DNA of 64,000 nucleotides from Epiperipatus broadwayi (lineage: Eukaryota; Onychophora; Udeonychophora; Euonychophora; Peripatidae): contig JAQFVV010012420.1 in NCBI GenBank assembly GCA_028023455.1, positions 8,637,194 through 8,701,193 on the forward strand, written 5' to 3'. Positions within the stretch are counted from its first letter, which is position 1, and every line of letters starts with the position of its first letter. Under the pieces are notes generated by a model, which saw nothing but the letters and a program-made list of their open reading frames with translations, was not told the DNA's origin and made no database searches. The position numbers and the translations under genes are program-made. Below, piece by piece: positions 51,375 to 63,254 of this stretch.

Positions 51375-54300
51375 GTAAGAATATTTTAAATGCTATTTTA
51401 ATTTTTATTTAAATCAGTAGAATTAGTATACTGTAAACTGAATCTTACAGTTTATTACTATGATTTGAAATTATTTTGTAAATATTTTGTCAGCTTATTG
51501 GAAAATAAAGTAAATTTAACTGACTTTAGTTTATGTATTTTGCTTATATTTTTTAAATAAATTTAGTTTTATATTGTTTACTTCAATTAATTTAGGTTAG
51601 AAGAAAACTACTGTGTTTGTGAAGGTGTTTGTTTACCCCGGTGTATACTTTATGCTCATTATTTGGACTTTTGTCGAAAAGAATGTATTGAACCTGCTTG
51701 TGCCGCTACCTTTGGAAAAGTTAGTCGTTACATATATAATTATCAAATATAATTTCATATATAATAAAATGAAATTGTAATTAAACTTATAAAAGTTAAT
51801 ATTAAGGATTTATTTATAATTAAGTATATTTAGTTTTGTATAGCTAACTCCATTTTCATTTTATTACGGGTGCATGTGTGTGAGAATATGAGTATATGTT
51901 CGTCGTGGATGTATGTTATAATATTATGTAGCTAAGAAATTAATAAATATTTGAAATACAGGCACTCTTCACATACCTGGAACCTAATTGTAAATATAGG
52001 GGATTTGAACTCAGACTTTCAAGTACCCGTCAACTATCCACACTATATTATACCACTGATACCCATGACCACACACATGTAGAAAAGATAAATAATCGCC
52101 AATATATGTATTTTGTGCTAAACCAGCACTCATCAGTTGGTCCAGATTATCATCTCCCACACATATATATATAATCAGTGTTCAGTTTATATTAAGATAG
52201 CAAATCTTCATAGGTTAATGGACAGGCTTCAATCTATTCCAACCTCCAACTTTTCAGCCATCCATACCACTGAAAATCTGATGATGAAATTTCCAAATCC
52301 CATGCTGAACCCAATATTATTGCCATGCCCATGTTGCCCTCAAGTCACTCTGACCCCTCATGTATAGGACTTAACACGAAATATGTATATTAGTGATTAT
52401 TTATCTTTTCTACATGTGTGTGTGGTCATGTGCATTAGTGGTATGAGATAGTGTGGATAGTTGACGGTTACTTGAAAGTCTGAGTTCAAATCCCCCTATT
52501 TACTAAAAAATTAATGTAAATTTATTTAAATTAAAACTAAATAAAATATTTGGCCTATTTATAATTATAAAATTAAGTTATTGATTATATAATAACCATA
52601 AGTTAATTTGCTTTACATCACATTCAGCATTTAAGGACAGATTATACATTTAACAATTCTATTTTGTAGTTTACAACGACAAGTTTTTGTTTTTTTTTAA
52701 TTTAACTCCATATCACTATTTTTAGTTTGGGAAATTAAAAACAAATAAGTTACATTACCAGAAAAAAAAAACTTTTTTTGGATATAATCACTTAAATACC
52801 CAGTTTACAATATTGTTACATTTTTATTTGTAACTGTCAAACTCACTCCACTCACAACTTTGATACCATCCATCTCAGATAAATACAGTAATGATTATTC
52901 TAATTTACTAAACTAGAGATTATCTCTAGCACATATATAAACTTTAAATCTCAGTTAAAAATTAATATATCTGATTTTTTTTAATTTTAAACATACACAC
53001 ACATAGAGTTATTCACTTTTCTCTTTTCCAAGTGTAATATCTTTACAGATATATTAAACAACCTCCATACTTCTCCATTCTTTTTAAATTCATATAAATA
53101 AAAATACTATAAAAGACAAATGATCCCCAAAATGCATTTCATGCTGAACCAGCACTCATCAATTGGTCCAGGTCACCATCTTCCATATATATATCTGGTG
53201 TCTTTTATTGTATTTTTATTTATATGAATTTAACAAGAATAGGAAAGTATGGAGGTTGTTTAATATATCTGTAAAGTTTACAATATATGTGAATAAATTA
53301 AAACAAAGATAATACACAACCTATTTTTACAAATTTTAAACTACTTTACTTAAAACATTGGTTAAGACATAGAGAATCTAAAAGAAACATTTAAAATTAA
53401 ATTTCTCTGTATCCATTCAAACTAAAATGTAACTCTTTAAACTTAATGCATAATCTCTTTTAATCCCAATATATGAATAATATGTAATCTTATAGTTACA
53501 AGTTGGAATGTTCTTATCATTTAGTTGAATTGTTAGAAATTGAGAATTTATATTTTTTAAATACGTTTATAATATACAAATTAATATGGAATACAACCTT
53601 GCAAGTAGTATTTCTTCTTGCCTTTTCTTCAGGTATTGTTGGCCTGACCAGTGACCCCTAGCATGAAAATAAAACTGATTATCTTTAGATTCATGACTAC
53701 TGAATTTAAGATGACGCTGTAATCAATCGGCTTTAACAGAATAACAATTTGTTAGAATATCACTTTAAATTCAATATTCATGAATTCCATTTTGATCAGG
53801 CCAGCAATCCTGAAGAAGAGACAAGATACTACTGAAGAGTTGTGCTACATATGAGAAAGATATAAAGTTTGAATTTTTCTAAATATATTTAACAATTCAA
53901 CTAGATGAAAGAAATAATCCACCATATAACTATAAATAAAATACAAGACTTCAGACGATCAATATTTAAACTCCCCCTCCCCCCCATTTACTTAGATGTC
54001 AATTAATATTTAAACTATTCAAGATAATTTATTTATTTATTTCCCCATCAGTTTCTTATCCTACAGCTTTGTTTTACTTCAATTGCCTGATTTTAGAATT
54101 TTAATTTTTTTAAGCATGTAAAAAAATCGATTTTAACTATCGGTCTTAAATGTTGATATGCACGTGTAAGTGTATTAACGAAAACTTGTACGATTTTTAA
54201 ATTAGCAATTTTCTAATTGCTAAAGTAGTACAAACTAATAAAAATTTTAACTATTTATTGGATTAATTACAATAAATTTTTATTTTCTTTAAAATAAATT

Positions 54301-57300
54301 AGAACTCATTCTTTCTTTTTTTATTTTTTTTTAGAAAATAGCATTTTTAAAAAAATTTTGTCTCTAATACTTTTGTACTGAATTTTTTTATGTTTAATAT
54401 CTTTTCCAATATTAATTAAACATATTTCATTTATTAGATTTAAAAGTATAAATTCAGTCTTACATATTTTAATATTATTCTTCTAAACTGGAATAATATG
54501 CTAATAAAATAAATTATAAGTAGTTATAGATATTATTTTTTATTACACGCAATGTCAGCTCAGCACGTAATACTTAAATAAGGCTAAAACTTTAGTACAT
54601 GCGCCTTGAGTGATGTGATGTGATGTGATGTACTGTAGCTTCTCCTTAAACGAAGGCAAGAATCTGTCAGCAATTATGCCCAGAGAAACATATTAGCTAT
54701 TTTATTTTACCCAGTCTAAGTTTTCCCATATTCTGCTCCATCCCTTTTCCACAACATAATCTTTGTCAACTCTATGGCCTTTATATCTAAATCCCCCTTA
54801 TCTTTTCCCAAACCCAGCATAAAAACCAATAATCCACTTTCTGTATAATCACTTTTTTCATATTTATTCTTCAATAACCCCATTATATGTGCCCTTTCCG
54901 TTTTCAAGCATTTACATTCAATTAACAGATGCCTAATATTTTCTATTCCTTCCTTACATAATTTACAGACTATATCACTCATATTTTTCCAATTACATGT
55001 ATATTCTCTTGTTGCTAAAGATCCTGTTCGAGCCTTAAACAATAAACTACTTTCCTTACTGTTATCATATATTAACTTGCACCTAATATTCTATTTATTT
55101 CTATATATATTTAAACTCTTTTTATTCTTCATACTAGTTCTCCATCTCTCTAACTCCCTATTCTTTATCAAGAAATCTATTCTTTTATCCCATTCCTTAC
55201 CACTATAGCACTCAACAATCCTCCTAATACAATCAACCCATTTTTTGTACAAATATACTTATATAAATTCTTTATCCAAATCTTTTGCACACCACATTAC
55301 CTTTCTCACCCATCTTGATGCCTGCCCTTTACTCATAATCCAATTAAATACTATTTTGGCTATTCTTTTATTATCCATAAACTGCAATCTACCAAACATT
55401 TTCATTTTACTTTTTGCATATCTCATATGAAAACTTAACCATCTCATTTCTCCTTGAATTGCCTCCCTTGCTATCCATACATCTGCATCCAATGCATGTC
55501 TTCCCTTTGAACTTTTTCTAAGTAATTTAAGACCTGTTTACTAACACATAATGCATCATTACCACATGTTAACCCTGCTACTGCAACTCCCTTCCATACA
55601 AATTCTAGCTACATCATATTTATTATATAAAAACACTGGTAATTTCTTTATCAATCCCTTTCTTTTTTTTGCTTCATTTATCAATTTTTTCTCCCATTCA
55701 TCCAAATAATTTTTCTGATTGCTTAAAATAATTCCCAAATAACTATATCTATTCACCACACTTAACTTAATATCTCCCACTAAAAATTCTACATCTTCTC
55801 TTTCCCCAGTATTAACCATCATTATATTTTATTTTTCTTCACTAAATTTAATCCCCATTTCTTTACCCACCCTTGCACATGTCCTCAGCATAACTTCCGT
55901 ATCTTCTCTTCTTTCTGCACACAAAAATATATCATCTGCGAAAAAAGACCTGACAAAATATATATTCCCTTACTACCTATTAATGGTATCTCTATCCCTC
56001 TTCCTAATCTTTCTATTGCTCTTTCCATAGGGCATCCTTGCCTTAGTCCCACCCCATTTTTAACTTTAACTGATTCTATATTTCCTAATTGATATATATA
56101 ATAATTATTTTCATATAATTTCTTAATAATATCTACTGAAGCTTCATCCATTCCCAAATTTGCTAAACTTATCCATAATCTATTTCTACTTACTCTATCA
56201 TATGCCTTCTCTATATCTCTAAAACTCATATATAACTGTTTACCTGAATTTTTACTCATATCCATAAGGTGTGTAACTACAAATAAACTATCTCCTATAC
56301 ACCTATCTAATCTAAAACCTCCTTGCATTTCCCCCACTACATTATTCCCTTCCATTCGTTTTAACTTTCTATGATCATTACCCTTTCCTTTAAATAATAA
56401 CCTTACTCTTGTATTACTCCAACTACTTGGGAAACTGTATTCTGTGCCATCTTATTAAAACAGAGTAATCAATGGATGCAGGAAGATTTGTGCATAAAAT
56501 CCCTATCTAATGCCTACTCATCCAAGATCACCAGACTACCATATGGAGAATTTTGCCTCTATGTAAACAGCTTAAGTGATAATCATTGTGATGTTTAGTG
56601 GAATCAATCGTGATATAATTGACATAAAATTGAAAAGGCCCAAATATATTACCAGACTTCTTTTTAACTGTACAATAAAATTAATGGTCAGCAAGCTGTT
56701 TCCTTCACTGAAGATAATGAAATTATAAGCACACATTTCAAAATACAATCTTGAACATTAAATTATTGTGGTCTCCATCTGAAGGCAATAGATTACTTCA
56801 ATCAATTACATTGGAGATAGTTTATCATTGCTAACTCTATTAATACCTTTCTTTCTTTCATACTCCACATCTATAAATATTATTTTATACAAAAGCAAAA
56901 TCTCAATCGTATATACTATTAACAAAATTATTCCCTGTACTATTTATTTATAATATCTAAACATTTAATTGATCATAACTAATTAGCTGGCTATGGATTA
57001 GCTATTTGAAAGAAAATTTCTCAACCAACTTGTAAATGCGCAAGAATCTTAAAATTTCCAAATTTCAACTAAATTCAAATACTAGTATAGCATAAGTTCT
57101 GCTATACTCTGATAAGTTCTCCTGAAATTGATAATTCAAAATATTACATTTTATGTGCTTTTTTTTACTTTTTTATGATAAAAATTTGGAAAGCTGAAAA
57201 CTTTTCCGTAACTTTTCTTTTACTTTTTGCTAAGAAACTATTTAATAATTAAAACTAGAGCAACAACAAAAAATCATATTATAATAATTAGAACGATAAT

Positions 57301-57764
57301 ATAATCAGTGATTACCTCTTTATTGGCAAGGATAAATTAAAACTACTTACCCGTGCAACTTGCGACCTATGTTTAGAGTCGTACTATATTTTAGAATATT
57401 TTCAGCTGTTACATTAGCGATTGATTTTTGACAAACAACTGGTAGTGAAGAAGCTTTCAAATCATTTTCTTCAGGAATAACTTGAGATACAATTATTTTA
57501 TTTTTCGATGCATAGTTTAGTAGATTTTTAGCAAGTTCTTTATTTTTTGAGTTATCCCCTGATTCTAAGACAATCTTTAATAGAAGTACTTTTTTTAAGG
57601 ATACATTTATTAACTTGCGAATATTAGGATACAAGAGAACATCTGAATACTTAAGCAATTATTGGTCACAAACTTCGCATGCCTTATAGCGGCAGTGCTT
57701 AATTTATTACAAGAGAGACCTCTACAAATCTAAACGTAAGATTCGACTTTATAAAGATGAGATT

Positions 57765-57798
<34 letters not shown>

Positions 57799-58532
57799 GC
57801 ATCTGTTAATTGAATGTAAATGCTTGAAAACAGAAAGGGTACAAATAATGAAGTTATGGAAGAATAAATATGAAAAAAGTGATTATACAGAAAGTAGATT
57901 ATTGGTTTTTATGCTGGGATTGGGGAAAAATAAGAGGGGTTTAGCTATAAAGGCCATAGAGTTGACAAAGATTATATTGTGGAAATGAGATGGAGTAGAA
58001 TATGGAAAACCATAGAGTGGGGAATGGAAAATAAAGAGGTTAACAGGTTTCTCTGAGTATAATTGATGAAAGATTCCTGACTCTGTTTAAGGAGAAGCCA
58101 CAGTATATCACATCACATCACTCAAGGCGCATGTACTAAGGTTTTAGCCTTATTTAAGTATTAACTAGTTATAGTTAAATCCCTTAAAATGTCATTAAAG
58201 AATTCTATTAAAGATTAATTTGTTACTTATATATAAAGAATGTTTCTTTAATTTCTATTTATGTAACTCTTATTTATATTATTATTTTTTAAATTTTTTT
58301 ACCATTATAAGAATCATTGTGCAAAATAGTTTTTGTTGTTTTATTCGCAATAAAATTTTATATGTTAATATTTTATATTATTTAATAATTGTTTCATTTG
58401 TTGGATTTTATATATATTCTACAGCGAATTATAAAATTTCTCATCCTCAATTAATCATTATTTTTTGCAGACAATCCGTCAAAAATTTCCTCATTTAACA
58501 ACCAGAAGACTTGGCACAAGAGGACACTCAAA
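51227..58532 (+). CDS. RFX6: RFX6 transcription factor, partial gene (three DNA-binding-domain exons)
   Basis: RFX proteins bind X-box DNA in the nucleus through a winged-helix domain; vertebrate RFX6 directs pancreatic islet and gut endocrine development. Joining 51227-51374, 51596-51719 and 58471-58532 gives about 110 residues. They run from an acidic/serine lead-in through [20 protein letters not shown] and [16 protein letters not shown] to [10 protein letters not shown], the start of the DNA-contacting helix and wing. The blocks [20 protein letters not shown] and [10 protein letters not shown] match RFX6 rather than RFX4, which has [20 protein letters not shown]. All junctions are GT-AG and in phase. 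No exon for the following YHYYG segment or the dimerisation region was found, so the gene runs past the window; upstream coding exons were also not found. Intron 1 is 221 bp, intron 2 is 6,751 bp and intron 3 exceeds 5.4 kb. The identification is very secure; the role in this animal is inferred. Confidence 0.96.
51596..51719 (+). CDS. RFX6: RFX6 coding exon, core of RFX DNA-binding domain
   Basis: The acceptor is ATTAATTTAG and the donor is GTTAGT at 51720. The first base completes the Trp codon from the previous exon, followed by 41 codons ending TFGK, so the exon leaves in phase 0. It encodes the first helices of the winged helix: [41 protein letters not shown]. The cysteines in the CEGVCLPRC block are an RFX6 signature. 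The donor is weaker than the other two (GTTAGT rather than GTAAGT), but the protein match fixes the boundary. Confidence 0.97.
51960..52505. mobile_element. Inverted pair of tRNA-like SINE heads in RFX6 intron 2
   Basis: The minus-strand head at about 51972-52075 (GGATTTGAACTC, TACCACTGATACCCATGACC) and the plus-strand head at 52422-52500 (GGTCATGTGCATTAGTGGTA, ending GAGTTCAAATCCCC) are reverse complements. Both continue inward through AGAAAAGATAAATAATC. Between them are the family C core (52109-52140) and a GC-richer stretch (52200-52370). The structure is a fold-back whose arms are tRNA-like. Confidence 0.7.
53038..53280. mobile_element. Fold-back copy of repeat family C in RFX6 intron 2
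   Basis: 53040-53125 (TCTTTACAGATATATTAAAC, AACCTCCATACTT, TTCATATAAATAAAAATAC) is inverted at 53199-53275. The loop holds CATTTCATGC and CAGCACTCATCAATTG (core 53133-53165). Sequence left of it (52870-52975) matches 15090-15180. Confidence 0.72.
53505..53930. mobile_element. Head-to-head PLE 3'-end palindrome in RFX6 intron 2
   Basis: The minus-strand arm (53505-53660) and the plus-strand arm (53790-53930) both read outward as GATCAGGCCAGCAATCCTGA (plus) or its near match, then a GAAGAAGAGA-like motif, then TTTAACAATTCAACTA. The plus arm carries the signature AAAGTTTGAATTTTTCTAAA from 53864. Only the non-coding 3' end of the element is present. Confidence 0.6.
54566..56450 (-). mobile_element. 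5'-truncated LINE (copy 1) in RFX6 intron 2
   Basis: Minus-strand frames, right to left: [20 protein letters not shown], the RT block [41 protein letters not shown] after a frameshift, then [22 protein letters not shown]-terminal stretch (54716-55042) has a zinc-knuckle-like [18 protein letters not shown]. The 3' end near 54566 follows GATGTGATGTGATGTGATGT. Order and motifs are those of a non-LTR retrotransposon of the jockey/I type; the clade is not certain. Frameshifts make it inactive. The 5' end stops at an arm of fold-back element D. Confidence 0.82.
56455..56580. mobile_element. Fragment of fold-back element D
   Basis: AGAGTAATCAATGGATGCAG, TGTGCATAAAATCCC and TGCCTACTCATCCAAGAT match the left arm at 17840-17910. 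It ends GAATTTTGCCTCTATGTAAACAG. It abuts the truncated 5' end of the LINE at 54566-56450. Confidence 0.6.
56600..57340. other. RFX6 intron 2, no recognised feature
   Basis: AT-rich, no coding frame. Confidence 0.5.
57351..57642 (-). CDS. Candidate exon of an unidentified minus-strand gene
   Basis: I do not recognise this protein. On the minus strand an open frame of about 97 codons ends at a strong donor (CACGG then GTAAGT, complement at 57345-57350) inside RFX6 intron 2. It reads with ordinary protein composition, for example [20 protein letters not shown] and [19 protein letters not shown], ending NIGRKLHG, unlike the low-complexity frames around it. The acceptor is uncertain: TATTCAG gives 57642 and CTTAAG gives 57649. 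A stop lies just upstream of 57658. It leaves with two bases of a split codon (GG), which matches the one-base start of the candidate exon at 41921-42040, giving Gly. It could instead be an old gene fragment copied into the intron. Confidence 0.42.
57769..57796. repeat. TA microsatellite at LINE truncation point
   Basis: About 13 TA units directly before the LINE fragment at 57797. Confidence 0.9.
57797..58165 (+). mobile_element. 3' end of the same LINE (copy 2), plus strand
   Basis: [40 protein letters not shown] and [13 protein letters not shown] are nearly identical to the C-terminus of copy 1. The 3' tail CACATCACATCACTCAAGGC, then ACTAAGGTTTTAGCC and TATTTAAGTATTA also matches. This copy holds only about the last 370 bp and lies 0.3 kb before RFX6 exon 58471, in opposite orientation to copy 1. 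Confidence 0.85.
58471..58532 (+). CDS. RFX6: RFX6 coding exon, recognition-helix segment
   Basis: The acceptor TTTTTTGCAG and the donor GTAAGT at 58533 are both excellent. Twenty codons plus two bases read TIRQKFPHL, then [11 protein letters not shown], then the first two bases of a Lys codon. The TTRRLGTRG block is the most conserved part of the RFX domain and contacts DNA. The next exon should complete Lys and continue YHYYG; it was not found in the remaining 5.4 kb. Confidence 0.96.
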
Positions 58533-58639
58533 GTAAGTTATATTTATTTTGGCAATTAAAATATATAAACAGTAAAACTGCAAACTATACTATAGTTTGT
58601 TCCAAGCCCCTCACATATAACATACATAGCATAAAATAG

Positions 58640-61430
58640 TTCACATTTTGTTGATAGACTTTGATTCATCATCATTATTATTTTTAACCATTACCATTCA
58701 CTGCAGAATAAAGGTCTCTCTAAGTTAAATCCAGTTACTCCAACTTCTAACCTTTCTTCTTCACATTATACCAGAAAACTGTCTTATTTCATTCATCCAT
58801 CTCACATGTGGTCTTTTTCAAGGTCTTTTACTATCTTTTGGATCCAGTTTAAGATTTTAACTATTCATTTATTATGATCCTTTCTAGCAATGTTTACTGG
58901 CTTGACTTCAGTCACTTTATGTTTTTAATGATGTCTCTCAACATTTATTTTGTTTTTGCTCCCTTGCTGTTACCCACCATACATTTATCCATACTTCATT
59001 GAGTGATCTGAAGTCTCTTTACTGCACTTCTGTTAAGTGTTCGAGTACCAGATCTATAATTAAGATATGGTAAACACATTTTTTTAATCTTTTTTTTTTT
59101 TTCAAATATATAGGCATATTTCCTTTAATATTAAGTTATTTCTACCAAAGAAATACTCCATCCAAGTTTAATTCTATGATTAATTTCATCTATTATGTTT
59201 CCATTTGTATTAATAATTTGACTAAGTTATTTGTAATTGTTAACTTCTAATTAATAATTATCAATTTTTATTTCTACTTTCATCTCATAATTCTTGCAAC
59301 GTTTTTTGTAAATCTGAAATGTTATTTGCAAAAGCAATCACATCATTTATAAAATTTAAATGACTTAAATAATTTCCATTTACTTTTAGTTCCTTAACTC
59401 TCCATTTTAATCCATAAAATACTTTTTTTAAAATTAAAATATAACTATCCTGTTGCACACCCTTCACAATGTTGATCTTTTTAATGTAATTATGTAAGTT
59501 AACCATGACTGTTGTATTTTGATAAGGATCTGGATCTTATCTTGATGATCCAATCCTTTAATCATTGAAGAAATGCTTATAGAATCAAATTCCTTTTCAT
59601 AATCCACAAATCCAAAACATAATGGCAGCTCATATTCATTGCTCCTTTCTGTAACTTCTCTCAATACTTGGATGCGATCCTCTGTGCTAAAACCATTTTT
59701 AAGTCCTGCTTGTTTTTTAGTTGGTTAAAATCCAAAATTCACTATAAATGAGTTGTAATTATCTTGATAAAAATTTGATATAGAACTGATAAAAAAACCA
59801 ATACATTTATAATTTATATATTTAATACTTTTTTTAAATATTAAAATTATTACTGCATTATTTCAATAATCTGGTTCACCTTTATCATTTTCATGTTTGG
59901 TTTATAACTTTGTCAATAATTTTTCTATTTCTTCAACTGCTTTTTTCAAGATATCAATTATAATTTTATCATTACAAAAAACTTTTCTCTTTTTAATACA
60001 TTTAATCACTTCTTCATTTAAAATACTAGGGAATTTAGAAAATCTATAAATTGTAAAAGATACTTTGTTTCCTTGTTTTTATTTCTATGATTCTTCATAG
60101 AACACTTCCACACATTTCATGATGGTATCTCTTTTCCTTTAATAGTTTCATATTTTCTATTGTTACAGAAATAGGTTTTCTATCAATTCTATCATATTGT
60201 TTTATACTTTTGAGACTTTTATTCTCTTTGATAGCTTTTCTTGCTAATTCACTGTTATATTTTCTTATATCATTATTAAGTCTTTTTCATATCATTTTAT
60301 AAAATGAGATATTCAATTCTTTTTAATGGATTATTTTTATATTTTTTCATATTCCTTCTTTTTTTTTTCAAACATTGTCTTGTCTTAGTAGAAAATTTAC
60401 TAATAAATTTCAGCTTTCTTTTATCAGCTATCTCTGTTGCAGTTCTTAATACTAGATCAGTTATTTTTCTATTGTTTTCATTCAAATTTGAACTATCTTC
60501 AAAATTTATTAATATTTTTAAATAATTTTCAACTTATAATTTAAATTCATTGGAATGTTTTGAAGGTTAGGAATAGCAATTGTGGATATAATTTTTGTGT
60601 CTGTATTTTACATCTCTCTAATTAATGATCACTTCCTATGTTAAATTTATTAAGAACATTATATTCTTTAAATACATATTTTTTATTAATCAAAATATAA
60701 TCTATCTTCATTTGAATGCTTCCATATCCATTTCATTAACATTATTCTTAAAGAAAGAATTCCTAACATATAGTTTTGCTTTTTCTGAAAACTCCACTAG
60801 TCTGCATTCTCTTTTATTTTTATCTCCATAACCAAATTTACCCTGAACATTTTCATCTTTATCTGTTTACCAATTCTAGCATTAAAGTCTCTCATGATAA
60901 TTTTAAAATATTGTTTGATCTGATCAAAAGTCTTTTCTGCATCTATATAAAAATTATATACTTTGTCATCACAATGAGTCTTTATTGGGGCATAAACTTG
61001 AATTCTCTGCATTTGTTACCTTCTATTAAGTTGAATAACAATCTTGCCACTTTGTCTGAAATACTATCAATTTCCATAGTGTTATTCTCTCACTTTTTAT
61101 TTAAAATGAATCCTACTCTACTTATACTTTCAATGTTTGTGCCTCTGTAATACAGTACATATCTATTTTTTAAATCAATTGTCTCTTCACTTTTTCTTCT
61201 AACTTCACAAAGTCCAATAAAGACTTATTTGATAATAGACAATTCTTCCAACAATTAATGCAATCTTTTTTTTATTTGAAAATGATCTGAAATTGCAAAT
61301 ACTTAAATAAAATGTCATCATCAAATAATATCCTGGATCCACAGGGAATTCTTATTATGCTTTGACTTTGGTCACCAATAGCTACTGTGTCTGGGGTCTT
61401 TATAGACTTCTGGGAATGAAGGCCATGAAT
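58640..61430 (-). mobile_element. RTE-type LINE, nearly full length but decayed, in RFX6 intron 3
   Basis: Minus-strand order: endonuclease pieces (FIGLCEVRRKSEETIDL, RVGFILNKK near 61100-61230; IQVYAPIKTHCDD and MRDFNARIGK near 60870-61010), a linker (60297-60485), RT pieces LCFGFVDYEKEFDSI (about 59590-59625) and VNGNYLSHLNFINDVIAFAN, where the catalytic FADD has become FIND, and a C-terminal KLDPKDSKRPWKRPHVRWMN (about 58790-58850). The 3' end is a run of ATGATG units (58665-58680). This is the standard RTE/BovB layout. Numerous stops and the altered catalytic box show it is inactive. Confidence 0.83.
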
Positions 61431-61665
61431 TTAGCTTTATCTGATATGATTGTAAATATCTATTTTAAAAAAAGTTCAGTCACCCACACATTCATTCTGC
61501 CTTTAAAAAAACTCAATTGATATTTCAATTAAAAATTATTAGACTATCTGAAAAGAAAAATTATGATGTTTCTTGATCTTAAACTCAGAATAAAATGCCA
61601 ATATGCTCAGCATGCTGGCTGATGTTTGTTGCTGAGCAGTTTATCCATGTTCATATACTACATGA

Positions 61666-61830
61666 ATAATTATATATAGAGCTCACAAAATAAACTCTTA
61701 ATAAGCTTTGGCAGAATATCCTCCCCCCCAGAATGGTTTCTGCAGTATTGTTAAGAGCTTATTTTGTGAGCTCTATATATAACATTTGTAAATACAAGCT
61801 TATTAAATTATGTCTTATGACATCTGATGT
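61666..61830. mobile_element. Hairpin MITE, family A, copy 3
   Basis: Arms TATATAGAGCTCACAAAATA (61671-61705) and TATTTTGTGAGCTCTATATA (61748-61782) differ in sequence from copies 1 and 2. The tail is shared: TTGTAAATACAAGCT at 61786-61800, followed by a GTC-TATGAC-type segment. The loop contains CCTCCCCCCCAGAATGG. Confidence 0.65.
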
Positions 61831-63250
61831 GATATTTTTGTAATTTTATACATGAATAATTATATAGTACAATAGCTGCAATGACAAGAACATATAAAGT
61901 GGACATTAGAAATTGACCTGCTCAGTTCTTTTAATGCCTCAAAGAGAAATCAAATAATCTCCTTTCAGTTAACATTAAACTCCTTTCTGCAGCCAAGTCT
62001 CTATAATACAATAAGTATTGTTTATACTACTGTAAATGTACAGTGCAGTTCTTTCAACATGCATATATATAACAGATGCTTTATGTTTTTAGTATGCATA
62101 TAAAAATTAAGATTATAATATAAACAAAATTGATAAAAATGATTATATTAATAATAAATTGAGAAAGTACATTTACATATATATTTCCAGGATTCTGTTT
62201 TATTGTAATTAATTATCTGTCTTAGAGATTATTCTTTTTTTTTCTTCAATATTTTTTTTAATTCTAATGGAAATATAGTGGCAGCTTCATTATTAGCAGA
62301 TGCAACTTTACTGATTACTTTAATATTTTTAAAGAGAAATAATGGTTTTAGAATCTATACAATTATCCCCTATTTGCAGTGAGTAGCTTAAAATTATGTG
62401 AGTCAGATTCTCAGCTAAATTCTTCATAGAGACTTAAGACTTTCTGATGCAATTGAAGATCATCAACTGAAACATTCTTATGATTCATAACATTTAACCA
62501 TAGATCAAAGGATTTTTCTGTTTTAATCAAAAAGTTATCTCTGATTTTAATGCCAGTGGCACATATCTGCTTATCGTTTTATAATTTCTCTGATTTATAA
62601 TGCATTTACTTAAAACATATGTCCAATTTTAGAAAATGACTTCTTATTTTTTCTTATTAAATCAATTTCTTTTTCTCATTTAATGAAAGTATTTTATAAC
62701 ATTTTTTTTTGGATTTATTGTTCATTGTACTACAGTACATTTTATTAAAGATATGCTTATACATAATTTATATAAATCTTTTTGAGAAAAAAATGGAATG
62801 AAAAAAATATTGTATATCTACTAACAAATTTTACTAAAATCACAAAAAAAATATAATTAAAAAATTCAATTTGAAATTTGAGAATATTATATTTAGCAAG
62901 GAAAAAAATGACTACTGTTGTAAACAGAATTCATAAAATTTAATAGATTTATGAATTTCAATGTTTTATATTTGTTTTGCTTATTTACTTTTTTTAATAG
63001 CATATGATTGAAATCATGCAGATAAATATAGTGTAGTTCATAGCTTCACTCTATATGTCAATCCATTGCCTTCTAAGGTCAAATTTATTTTATAAATATA
63101 ACATGAATCAATTTACATTTGCTTTTTTAGTTCTTATAATGACAAATCATATTAATCAGGGTGAACTTATAATCAAATTTGATATAAGTGGCATTTTTAA
63201 AGTTTATCAACTTGGGGATTATATAATTGTTACTACTGTATTAATTAGTA
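61830..63250. other. RFX6 intron 3 or flank, AT-rich, no recognised gene
   Basis: No exon matching the next RFX segment (YHYYG...) is visible. Confidence 0.5.
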
Positions 63251-63254
63251 TATA

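Noticed and set aside
60304-61150. Plus-strand frames of 68-124 codons rich in Phe/Leu/Ser
   Set aside because: They are antisense shadows of the RTE LINE encoded on the minus strand.
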